A stretch of 64,000 bases of DNA, taken from assembly GCA_017471085.1 (NCBI GenBank), contig JAFUWW010000007.1, positions 1 to 64,000 on the forward strand, given 5' to 3'. Below the pieces are notes generated by a model. The model did no database searches. It saw only the letters and a list, made by a program, of their open reading frames with translations, and was not told where the DNA came from. Below are positions 26,576 to 34,716 of the stretch, one piece after another. Numbering within the stretch: position 1 is the first letter of the stretch; every line of letters starts with the position of its first letter. The position numbers and the translations under genes are program-made. Source of the stretch: Bacteroidales bacterium. Lineage in GTDB: Bacteria; Bacteroidota; Bacteroidia; Bacteroidales; UBA932.

Positions 26576-29218
26576 TCAATGTGCTTCCAGCCAGTTTTTG
26601 CCCGATGAACACTCCACCGTGAGGGGGACCGACAGTTTGATGACGTTTTCCATGGCGTCTACCACGAGGGTTTTCAGCTGTTCCTCCTCCGAAGGGATGG
26701 CGTCGAACACCAGTTCGTCGTGAATCTGCAGGACCATCCGGCTTTTGAGGCCGGATTCCTGCAAACGCCGGGCCACCCGGATCATGGCCAGCTTGATGAT
26801 ATCGGCCGATGTCCCCTGGATGGGGGCGTTCACCGCGTTCCGCTCGGCCAGGGCGCGGATGGTAGCATTGCGCTCCTGGATGTCCGGCAGGTAACGCCGC
26901 CGTCCGAACAGGGTCTCCACATACCCGTTCTCCCGGGCGAAAGCGATGCTGTCATCGATGAAGGAACGGATGGCCGGGAAGGAGGCGAAATATCCGTCGA
27001 TCAGCTCTTTGGCGGCGCTCCGGGACAGGTGCAGCCGCTGGGCTAGGCCAAAGGATGAAATCCCGTACATGATGCCGAAATTGGCGGTCTTGGCCATGCC
27101 GCGCTGATCCCGGGTGACTTCCTGAACCGGAATATGGAAGATTTTGGCAGCGGTGGCCGCGTGCACGTCCACCCCGTCCCGGAAGGCCTGTACCAGGTGG
27201 GCGTCGCAGCTGAGGTGCGCCATGATCCGGAGCTCTATCTGGGAGTAGTCTGCGCTGACGATGATTCCCTCCGGCGAGCCGGGAACGAAGGCTTTCCGGA
27301 TTTCCTTGCCCCGCTCCGTCCGGATGGGGATGTTCTGCAGGTTGGGATTGGAACTGGACAGCCGTCCGGTAGCCGTAAGTGCTTGGTTGAAGGTGGTATG
27401 CACCCTTCCGTCCACTTCCGATACATAGGAGGGGAAGGGCTCGATGTAAGTGGAAAGGAGCTTTTTTACTGCCCGGAATTCCAGGATTTCCTCAACGACG
27501 GGATGGCGGTCTGCGATGGCCAGGAGGGTGGCTTCATCGGTGGAATACTGCCCGCGTGCGCTCTTTTTGGCTTTGGGGTCCAGTTTCAGTTTGTCGAACA
27601 GCACATCTCCCACCTGTTTGGGAGATGAAATGTTCAGAAGCGGCTCTCCTGCCAGGTCCCGGATGCCGGCTTCCCGTTCGCCCATTTCCTTCCGCAGACC
27701 CTCCGCGAAGGCACGGAGCTGGGCCAGGTCCACCTTTACTCCGTCCCGCTCCATGGCGGCGAGCACTTTGGAAAGGGGCTCTTCCATGGAATCATAGAGG
27801 GAAGGCAGGCTTTCCCGGAGCTTGTCGCCCAGGGGAATCAGCACGGCGGCTTCCTTCAGCCGGGGGTGTTCCTCCTCCTGGGGGAGCATGTCAAACAGGG
27901 AATCGCTGCCGCTGCCGGCTTCCTGTTCTTCCAGGCTGATTCCCAGCAGGCTCTGGCTCAGAAGCGGAAGGCTGTGGCTCTTTTCCGGGTCCAGCAGATA
28001 ATGCATGAGGCCGATGTCGTACCATTTCCCTTCCAGAGAGATGCCGGCGTGGTGCAACCAGTTGGCCTGCAGTTTCAGGTCGGTGCCGTATTTGTCAATC
28101 CCAGGGTTTTCCAACAGGGATTTCAGAAAAGCTTCGTTCCCGGAAAACGGCAGTTTGGCCACAGAGGGACCGCAGCTGAGCAGCACTTGTTTCACCGGGG
28201 CGAAGATTCCTTCGGAGAAGCTCTCCGTCACGATGCCCAACTTGCCGCTTTTCACGGCCAGCCGCGCCAGTTCTTCCGGGGATACTTCCTGTACACGGAA
28301 GGCCGGGGCGTTCTCCTTGGCCGGCGTCCCGGCCGGGACGCCCGGAGTCAGGTGGCCCTCCAGATAACGCCGGAGGCTGTTGAACTCATATTGTTGGAAC
28401 AGGTCTGCCAGGATGGGGGAGAAGACGCCGGTGTAGCGCATCTGCTCCAGCGTGACCGGCAGCTGCATGTCTGTCTTGATGGTGACCAGGGCTTTGGACA
28501 GGGCCATGTGCGGCTGCGCTTCCCGGAACAGGGCCTGCTGACGGGCCGGCAGCTCTTCCAGGTGGGCATAGATGCCTTCCATGCTGCCATACCGGGCGAT
28601 GAGTTTGGCTGCCCCCACTTCTCCCACGCCTTTCACGCCCGGGACGTTGTCGGCCGTGTCTCCGCAGATGGAGAGCATGTCGATCATCTGGGAGGGTTCT
28701 GAAACGCCCCATTTTGCACTGAGTTCCGCCGGGCCCCAGATCTCGTTGTCCGCACCGCCCTTCCCGGGCTTGTACTGGAAAACATGCGGGCCGATGAGCT
28801 GGCCGTAGTCCTTGTCCGGGGTGACCATGAACACGTCCAGGTTGTCTCCGGCATTCTGGACGGCAGCCGAGCCGATGACATCGTCGGCCTCGAACCCCTT
28901 GACCATGAGCACGGGGATGTTCATCCGCTGCACCAGTTCCGTGAGCGGTTCCAGGGCGTCGATCACCAGTTGGGGGGTTGGCGGACGCGTTCCCTTGTAG
29001 TCGGGATACATCTGGTTGCGGAAAGTTCCGCCGGGCGGGTCGAAAGCCACCGCCAGGTGGGTGGGTTTCTCCCGCTCGATGAGTTCCAGGAGGTACTTGG
29101 TAAAGCCGAAGAGGATGGACATGTCCGCCCCTTTGGAATTGACCATGGGCCTGCGGAGGAAGGCATAATACATCTTGAATACCAGCGCATGCCCGTCTAT
29201 GAGAAAGAGTTTGTCCAT
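26576..29218 (-). CDS. polA: DNA polymerase I, apparently without active proofreading site
   Basis: 880 residues from MDKLFLIDGHALVFKMYYAF; a longer in-frame start (29314) would precede the promoter and is rejected. The N-terminal 5'-3' nuclease is intact (GFEADDVIG, CGDTADNVPGVKGVG). Polymerase motifs A (SADYSQIELR, about residue 656), B (RGMAKTANFGIMYG) and C (QIHDELVFD, about 834) are all present. The middle 3'-5' exonuclease domain (about 310-500) keeps the fold length. However, the first metal-binding Asp is replaced (GIVTES at about 327), and the Asp of the NLKYD-type and YxxED-type motifs are not found. It likely fills gaps and removes primers without proofreading. Confidence 0.93.
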   Translation of the reverse strand: MDKLFLIDGHALVFKMYYAFLRRPMVNSKGADMSILFGFTKYLLELIEREKPTHLAVAFDPPGGTFRNQMYPDYKGTRPPTPQLVIDALEPLTELVQRMNIPVLMVKGFEADDVIGSAAVQNAGDNLDVFMVTPDKDYGQLIGPHVFQYKPGKGGADNEIWGPAELSAKWGVSEPSQMIDMLSICGDTADNVPGVKGVGEVGAAKLIARYGSMEGIYAHLEELPARQQALFREAQPHMALSKALVTIKTDMQLPVTLEQMRYTGVFSPILADLFQQYEFNSLRRYLEGHLTPGVPAGTPAKENAPAFRVQEVSPEELARLAVKSGKLGIVTESFSEGIFAPVKQVLLSCGPSVAKLPFSGNEAFLKSLLENPGIDKYGTDLKLQANWLHHAGISLEGKWYDIGLMHYLLDPEKSHSLPLLSQSLLGISLEEQEAGSGSDSLFDMLPQEEEHPRLKEAAVLIPLGDKLRESLPSLYDSMEEPLSKVLAAMERDGVKVDLAQLRAFAEGLRKEMGEREAGIRDLAGEPLLNISSPKQVGDVLFDKLKLDPKAKKSARGQYSTDEATLLAIADRHPVVEEILEFRAVKKLLSTYIEPFPSYVSEVDGRVHTTFNQALTATGRLSSSNPNLQNIPIRTERGKEIRKAFVPGSPEGIIVSADYSQIELRIMAHLSCDAHLVQAFRDGVDVHAATAAKIFHIPVQEVTRDQRGMAKTANFGIMYGISSFGLAQRLHLSRSAAKELIDGYFASFPAIRSFIDDSIAFARENGYVETLFGRRRYLPDIQERNATIRALAERNAVNAPIQGTSADIIKLAMIRVARRLQESGLKSRMVLQIHDELVFDAIPSEEEQLKTLVVDAMENVIKLSVPLTVECSSGKNWLEAH

Positions 29219-29224
29219 AACCTT

Positions 29225-29252
29225 CAAAGGTACGAAAAAATTCTTATCTTTG
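29225..29252. promoter_or_regulatory. Overlapping divergent promoters of polA and ettA
   Basis: TACCTTTG on the minus strand (29225-29232) lies 7 nt before the polA ATG, and TATCTTTG on the plus strand (29245-29252) lies 18 nt before the ettA ATG. The -33 elements are weak on both sides. The two boxes are 12 nt apart, so polymerase binding at one should exclude the other. Confidence 0.5.
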
Positions 29253-29270
29253 TGCAAAACCACATGGACC

Positions 29271-30947
29271 ATGGCAGACGAAAAAGTAATCTTCTCAATG
29301 AACCAGGTGAGCAAAGTGCTCCCTCACAATAACAAAGTAATCCTCAAAGATATCTGGCTGGGCTTCTACTACGGCGCCAAGATCGGCATCATCGGCCTCA
29401 ACGGGTCGGGAAAGTCTACGCTCCTCAAAATTATCGCCGGAGTGGAGAAACAGTACAAGGGAGAAGTGGTCTGGGCCCCGGGCTACAGTGTGGGCTACCT
29501 GGAGCAGGAGCCGCAGATGGATCCTGATAAAACGGTCCTGGAGGTAGTGCAGGAGGGGGTTCAGCCCATCATGGACGTCCTGCAGGAATACAACGACATT
29601 TCCATGAAATTCATGGAACCGATGGAGGAGGACGAGATGAACCGCCTCATTGAGCGGCAGGGAGAACTTACCGAACAGATCGACCACATGGGCGGCTGGG
29701 AAATCGATTCCAAACTGGAGAGGGCGATGGATGCCCTGCAGTGTCCCCCCTCCGGCCAGAAAGTGAAGGAGCTTTCCGGCGGCGAACGGCGCAGGGTGGC
29801 CTTGTGCCGGCTGCTCCTGCAGGAACCGGACGTACTGCTGCTGGACGAACCGACCAACCACCTGGACACGGAGAGTATCCAGTGGCTGGAAGCCCATCTC
29901 CAGCAGTACAAGGGAACGGTGATCGCCGTCACGCACGACCGGTATTTCCTGGACAACGTGGCCGGCTGGATCCTGGAACTGGACCGCGGCGAAGGCATTC
30001 CCTGGAAGGGCAATTATTCCTCCTGGCTGGAGCAGAAGACCAAGCGGCTGGCCCAGGAAGAGAAGCAGGAATCCAAGCGGCGTAAGACCCTGGAGCGCGA
30101 ATTGGAATGGGTCCGGATGGCCCCGAAGGCCCGCCAGGCCAAACAGAAGGCCCGTCTGGGAGCCTACGAAAAGCTGGCGTCGGCCGATGCCAGACAGAAA
30201 GAAGCCAATCTGGAAATCTATATTCCCAACGGACCGCATCTGGGCAACAAGGTCATCCGTTTCACGGACGTGTCCAAGGCCTATGGCGACAAACTGCTGT
30301 TCGAGCACCTGACCTTCGAACTGCCGCCGGCAGGCATCGTGGGGGTCATCGGCCCGAACGGCGCCGGCAAGACCACCCTCTTCCGCCTGATCATGGGCAT
30401 CGAGCAGCCCGACAGCGGCACGATTGAGATCGGCGAAACCGTCAAGATTTCCTATGTGGACCAGCAGCACCGCTCCATCGACCCGGACAAGACTGTGTAT
30501 GAGACCATCGCCGGCAATTCCGAATGGGTGCGCATGGGCGGCCGCGACGTGAACGCCCGCGCCTGGGTGTCCCGCTTCAATTTCTCCGGGGCCGACCAGG
30601 AAAAGCTTTGCGGCGTGCTCTCCGGCGGTGAACGCAACCGCCTGCACCTGGCCCTGACCCTGAAGGATGAAGGCAATGTCCTCCTGCTGGACGAACCCAC
30701 CAACGACGTGGACGTGAATACCATCCGAGCCCTGGAAGAGGGCCTGGACGGGTTCGCCGGCTGCGCTGTGGTGGTGAGCCACGACCGCTGGTTCCTGGAC
30801 CGCATCGCCACCCATATCCTGGCCTACGAAGGCGACGGGCAGGTGGTCTTCTTCGAGGGCAACTACCAGGAATACGAGGCCAACCGCAAGATGCGCCTGG
30901 GCGATACCGAGCCCAAACGCTTCAAGTACAAGAAGCTGATGGAGTAA
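29271..30947 (+). CDS. ettA: ABC-F energy-dependent translational throttle protein
   Basis: 558 residues from MADEKVIFSMNQVSK; upstream in-frame codons are rejected because they precede the promoter. Two ABC ATPase domains are present with Walker A GLNGSGKST (about 42) and GPNGAGKTT (about 361), signatures LSGGERRR and LSGGERNR, and the inter-domain linker. No membrane segments are present. The strings GNYSSWLEQK and ELEWVRMAPKARQAKQKARL in the linker are typical of EttA, which binds the ribosomal E site and gates translation according to ATP/ADP. Length matches E. coli EttA (555). Confidence 0.93.
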   Translation: MADEKVIFSMNQVSKVLPHNNKVILKDIWLGFYYGAKIGIIGLNGSGKSTLLKIIAGVEKQYKGEVVWAPGYSVGYLEQEPQMDPDKTVLEVVQEGVQPIMDVLQEYNDISMKFMEPMEEDEMNRLIERQGELTEQIDHMGGWEIDSKLERAMDALQCPPSGQKVKELSGGERRRVALCRLLLQEPDVLLLDEPTNHLDTESIQWLEAHLQQYKGTVIAVTHDRYFLDNVAGWILELDRGEGIPWKGNYSSWLEQKTKRLAQEEKQESKRRKTLERELEWVRMAPKARQAKQKARLGAYEKLASADARQKEANLEIYIPNGPHLGNKVIRFTDVSKAYGDKLLFEHLTFELPPAGIVGVIGPNGAGKTTLFRLIMGIEQPDSGTIEIGETVKISYVDQQHRSIDPDKTVYETIAGNSEWVRMGGRDVNARAWVSRFNFSGADQEKLCGVLSGGERNRLHLALTLKDEGNVLLLDEPTNDVDVNTIRALEEGLDGFAGCAVVVSHDRWFLDRIATHILAYEGDGQVVFFEGNYQEYEANRKMRLGDTEPKRFKYKKLME

Positions 30948-30969
30948 AAAACTGAAAATACTGTATTCC

Positions 30970-32826
30970 ATGAAACGTCTGTTCTTCCTGCTCATCGCCC
31001 TGGCCATCGGCACAACCGCCCTGGCCGGGCACAAGAATTTCAAGGTGTCCGTCTATGTGCGGGCCTACGAAGTGGAGAAGATGAAAGATCCGCAATGGCT
31101 GGAATCCACGTGGAAAACCATTTCCAGCCAGTTGGATGTGGACAAGATCTATCTGGAGACCCACCGGGACCTGCTCCTGGTGGACGATACCACCCTGGAG
31201 AAAGCCAAGGCGTTTTTCGTGAAGCAGGGCCTGGAAGTGGCCGGCGGCATCACCTACACCATCAATGAGGCCAACGACTTTGAGACCTTCAGTTACTCGG
31301 ATCCGGAAAACCGGGCCATGGTTCAGAAGATAGCCGAACACACGGCCCGCCATTTCGATGAATTCCTGCTGGACGACTTCTTCTTCACCAGCAGCAAGAA
31401 AGACGTGGAGATTGCGGCCAAGGGAGACCGGAGCTGGACGCAGTACCGCCTGGAGCTGATGAACGAGGCCGGTCGCAACCTGGTGGTGGGTCCTGCCAAG
31501 GCCGTGAATCCCAAGGTGAAGGTGATTATCAAGTACCCCAACTGGTACGACCATTTTCAGGGGCTCGGATTCAACCTGGAAGACGGGCCGCAGGTCTTTG
31601 ACGGAGTATGGACAGGCACCGAAACCCGTGACCCTGCCGGGAATCAGCATCTGCAGAATTATCTGAGCTATAACATTATGCGCTATTTCGAAAACCTTTC
31701 GGGAGGGCGCAACGGCGGCGGATGGGTAGACTCGGGCGGCATCTACAACAGCATGGACCGCTATGCGGAACAGTTGTTCCTTACCGCCATCGCCAAAGGC
31801 CGCGACGTGATGCTTTTCGCCTACAACCAGCTCCTGGACGTGAAACTGAACCCCATGTTCCGGGCTCCCTGGCAGGATGAAGGTACGTCGTGGAATTACG
31901 ACAGCATGACCGCCCCTTTCCAGAACGGGAAAGAGACCGTAACCCCCACCACCATGGCCCGCATCGCGGATGTCGTGCTCCGGCAGGCCGATGAACTGGT
32001 GGGAAAACTGGGGACCCCGGTCGGCATCCATTCCTATAAACCCTACCATTCCACCGGAGAGGAATTCCTGCAGAACTACCTGGGCATGATCGGCCTTCCC
32101 ATGGATATGTATCCTGTTTTTGACGACAACCGGAAGACCCTGCTCCTTACGCAGCAGGCGGCGGCCGATCCGGACATTGTCGGGAAGATGAAGGCCCAGC
32201 TGCGCCGTGGCGGGGACGTGGTCATCACCACCGGCCTGCTGAAAGCCATCCCGGAAAAAATCGCCGATATCTGTGAACTCCGCTGCTCCGACCTCAAGGC
32301 TTTGGTGAACGACTTCGGCTGGTACGGAAAAAGCGGGCGGGAAATCCTGATCCCGCAGGTGCTCTATCAGACCAACGACAGCTGGGAGGTGGTCAGTGCC
32401 GGCAGGCCGCTGACGGGCGGGGTGTCCGGATTCCCGATCCTGCACCGCGCCACTTATTCGGCCGGAACCCTCTATGTGCTCACCATCCCCGACGATGCCG
32501 GCAATCTGTACGATTATCCGGAGGGGGCGCTGAACGAGATCCGCCGCAGGATGAGCCGGGACCTGGACCTCTGTCTGGAAGGTCCTTCCAAGGTGGCGTT
32601 ATTCCTGTATGACAACAGGACTGTCATCGTGGAGAATTTCAACGATACCCCTGTGGATGTCAAACTGGTGGGCGGAGACGATTTCCTGAAGCTGACCGAC
32701 CTGGAGAGCGGAGAGGAACTGCAGGCGGCCAAAGACGCGCCCAATCCTTTCTTCCGCCGGCAGAAGCCTGCCTGCAGGGCGGCGTTCACCCTGAAACCGC
32801 ATTCCTACCGGGCCTTCCGGTACTAA
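30970..32826 (+). CDS. Secreted uncharacterised protein, putative TIM-barrel hydrolase
   Basis: 618 residues with a signal peptide (MKRLFFLLIALAIGTTALAG). I do not recognise an experimentally defined family. Residues about 25-330 alternate strands and helices like a (beta/alpha)8 barrel, with a striking acidic strand end DEFLLDDFFFTSS (about 135-147). KVIIKYPNWYDHFQGLGF and FDGVWTGTETRDP further on would suit carbohydrate contacts. About 390-480 looks like a Rossmann/glutaminase-like fold (GGDVVITTGLLK). The last 120 residues are beta-rich. It follows ettA by 22 nt, possibly co-transcribed. A glycosidase-like role is a guess from fold impression only. Confidence 0.7.
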   Translation: MKRLFFLLIALAIGTTALAGHKNFKVSVYVRAYEVEKMKDPQWLESTWKTISSQLDVDKIYLETHRDLLLVDDTTLEKAKAFFVKQGLEVAGGITYTINEANDFETFSYSDPENRAMVQKIAEHTARHFDEFLLDDFFFTSSKKDVEIAAKGDRSWTQYRLELMNEAGRNLVVGPAKAVNPKVKVIIKYPNWYDHFQGLGFNLEDGPQVFDGVWTGTETRDPAGNQHLQNYLSYNIMRYFENLSGGRNGGGWVDSGGIYNSMDRYAEQLFLTAIAKGRDVMLFAYNQLLDVKLNPMFRAPWQDEGTSWNYDSMTAPFQNGKETVTPTTMARIADVVLRQADELVGKLGTPVGIHSYKPYHSTGEEFLQNYLGMIGLPMDMYPVFDDNRKTLLLTQQAAADPDIVGKMKAQLRRGGDVVITTGLLKAIPEKIADICELRCSDLKALVNDFGWYGKSGREILIPQVLYQTNDSWEVVSAGRPLTGGVSGFPILHRATYSAGTLYVLTIPDDAGNLYDYPEGALNEIRRRMSRDLDLCLEGPSKVALFLYDNRTVIVENFNDTPVDVKLVGGDDFLKLTDLESGEELQAAKDAPNPFFRRQKPACRAAFTLKPHSYRAFRY

Positions 32827-32827
32827 A

Positions 32828-34069
32828 CTATTCCTGAAACAGATCCCGCCGCGGCAGCAGGGGAGAGAACCGGTTGCGGAGCGACGTGAAAAGACCTGCG
32901 ATGTCGCGGGAGAAGCGGGAGCCTCTCCAGGCCGATGTGTTGGAGATGAACACCCAGCATTCTCCGTCTGGATAAGTCTTGATGAGGGCCTGCGTGCCCG
33001 AGAAGGATCCGGACCGGGTCCATTCGCCGTCGGGCTTGCAGTCGTTCCATCCAAGACCGAACGTCTCCGGATCGAAGTAATTTGTCATCTGGGCGACCGA
33101 GAATTCCGACAGAATGTCCTGCAGGGGGCCTTTCCCGTCGATGCAGGCTACCAGGCGGGCCAGTTCCACCGTCGAGCCGGTCCATCCGCCGGCACCGGCC
33201 GATCCCGTCACATTGTTGCCGCCGTAGCATTTCTCCACGGAGGCGTATTGCCCGTCGAACGAGGCGGTCTTTTCAGCGTCCGGCTGCATGTAGTAGCGGG
33301 TTTCACCGGGAAGACGGTCCTTGAGGTAATTCCCGCCGATGCGGAAGCCCGAGCAGAGGGCCGGGGCGAAAACATCGGCCTGGAGAAAGTCTTCATAGGG
33401 CATGCCGGCCACTTCTTCGATGACCAGCGAAAGCAGCAGGAAGCCGAAGTTGGAGTATTCCTGCCAGGTGCCGGGCTCGTAGGCGAGCGTCCTTCCCAGC
33501 TGCTTGCGCAGCAGGGCATCCCGCGAGGAATAGGGTGAGAACACCGGGTCTCCGCCGCGCGTGGTGAAGCCCGCCTGATGGCGAAGCAGATGCTCCACGG
33601 TGATCAGGTAGTAATTGTCGTCCCGGATGTAAGAGTCGTATTTGTTCAGGACTCCCAGGGGGCCGAAGACGGGCGTGTCCAGAAAGACTTTCCCTTCTTC
33701 CTGCAGTTTCATCACGGCCACGGCGGTGAGGAGTTTGGAGACGGAGGCCATGCGGAGGGTGGTGCCGGGGGCCATGGGGGTGGTGGCATCGGCCTTTCCG
33801 TAGCCTTTGGCGTATACCAGGGAGTCGTTCCGGGTGATGGAGAGCGATACGCCGTGCAGGGCCCAGTAATTCATGAAGCTGTCCACCGCCTGGTCCAGGG
33901 GGTACAGCTCCGGGATGTCCGAGCGGCTGTTGGTGATGGAGTCGTTCAAGTGCTCTAGGTATACGGGAAGCGGTTCTGGTTCAGCATCTTTTCCGCGAAG
34001 GAGCACGCAGCCCCCTCCGGCGAGCACCGCCAGGGCCAGGATTCCTTTGATGAGCGGATGCCGGCTCAC
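32828..34069 (-). CDS. Serine hydrolase, beta-lactamase/PBP4* (class C-like) family lipoprotein
   Basis: 413 residues with a lipoprotein-like signal (Cys in context LAGGGC). The penicillin-recognising serine hydrolase fold is shown by SVSK (SxxK nucleophile motif), QEYSNFG (YxN), and a degenerate third motif (RSGSFSG in place of HTG). The family includes D-aminopeptidases, esterases and peptidoglycan-active enzymes; true resistance is not implied. It ends one base from the convergent secreted-protein gene and overlaps the kinase-like gene upstream by 4 nt. Confidence 0.88.
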   Translation of the reverse strand: MSRHPLIKGILALAVLAGGGCVLLRGKDAEPEPLPVYLEHLNDSITNSRSDIPELYPLDQAVDSFMNYWALHGVSLSITRNDSLVYAKGYGKADATTPMAPGTTLRMASVSKLLTAVAVMKLQEEGKVFLDTPVFGPLGVLNKYDSYIRDDNYYLITVEHLLRHQAGFTTRGGDPVFSPYSSRDALLRKQLGRTLAYEPGTWQEYSNFGFLLLSLVIEEVAGMPYEDFLQADVFAPALCSGFRIGGNYLKDRLPGETRYYMQPDAEKTASFDGQYASVEKCYGGNNVTGSAGAGGWTGSTVELARLVACIDGKGPLQDILSEFSVAQMTNYFDPETFGLGWNDCKPDGEWTRSGSFSGTQALIKTYPDGECWVFISNTSAWRGSRFSRDIAGLFTSLRNRFSPLLPRRDLFQE

Positions 34070-34686
34070 TTGATGTAGCCGGCGCGGCGGCCGAAGTCGA
34101 TGATCATGTCGGCCGTCCCTTCGATGCCCAGGATGGAACTGTCAACGCAGAGGTCGTAGTTGGAGGCCACGCCCCAGGCTCCGAAAGTGTAGTAATTGTA
34201 GTAGGTTTCACGGGTGCGGTCCTTGCGGCGCATCAGGGCTTCGGCGTCGTCGGGGGAAAGCCCTTCGTTTTCCACCAGCCGCTTGATGCGGAATTCCATC
34301 GGGGCGCACACGAACACGTCCAGGCACTTCAGGTCCCGCAGGATATAGTCCGAGCACCGGCCGATGATGATGGCGTCGCCTTTCTCCGCGATGCTGCGGA
34401 TTACCTCGCTCTGGATGGTGAACAGCACGTTGTCGTTCACATAGCCGCTGTCGGAGTAGCTCAGGCGGCCCGATGCGAAGAAGCTGGAGACGGAGAAGAG
34501 GCTGCGCTTCTCCTCCCCTTTGGCGAACAGGCTCTTGGAATAGCCGCTTTCTTCCGCCACTTTGGAAATCAGCTCGTTGTCGTAGACGGGGATGCCCAGT
34601 TTCTCTCCGATGGCTTTGGCTACGAACCCGCCCCCGCTGCCGAAACTCCGGCCCACATTGATGATGGTATGCATGTCTTTTGTCAT
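34066..34686 (-). CDS. Cytidylate kinase-like protein
   Basis: 206 residues. The P-loop region INVGRSFGSGGGFVAKAIGEKLG, followed by PVYDNELISKVAEESG, identifies the cytidylate-kinase-like group common in Bacteroidota and Firmicutes. It has a glycine-rich loop lacking the classical GxxGxGK(S/T) lysine and is distinct from genuine Cmk. RTRETYYNYYT near the C-terminal third suits the LID region. Substrate is unknown. MHTIIN, four codons in, is an equally good start. It overlaps the downstream serine-hydrolase gene. Confidence 0.85.
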   Translation of the reverse strand: MTKDMHTIINVGRSFGSGGGFVAKAIGEKLGIPVYDNELISKVAEESGYSKSLFAKGEEKRSLFSVSSFFASGRLSYSDSGYVNDNVLFTIQSEVIRSIAEKGDAIIIGRCSDYILRDLKCLDVFVCAPMEFRIKRLVENEGLSPDDAEALMRRKDRTRETYYNYYTFGAWGVASNYDLCVDSSILGIEGTADMIIDFGRRAGYIK

Positions 34687-34716
34687 TCTTGAACGGTCTT
34701 TGAACGTAGTGAAAAA

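Noticed and set aside
29219..29314. Longer N-terminus for DNA polymerase I
   Set aside because: The extra 32 codons extend through the polA promoter box and into the divergent gene; family alignments begin at MDKLFLIDGHA.
32828..34069. Serine hydrolase as a beta-lactam resistance gene
   Set aside because: It has the SxxK and YxN motifs, but the third motif is degenerate and the family is mostly peptidases and esterases; no resistance context is present.
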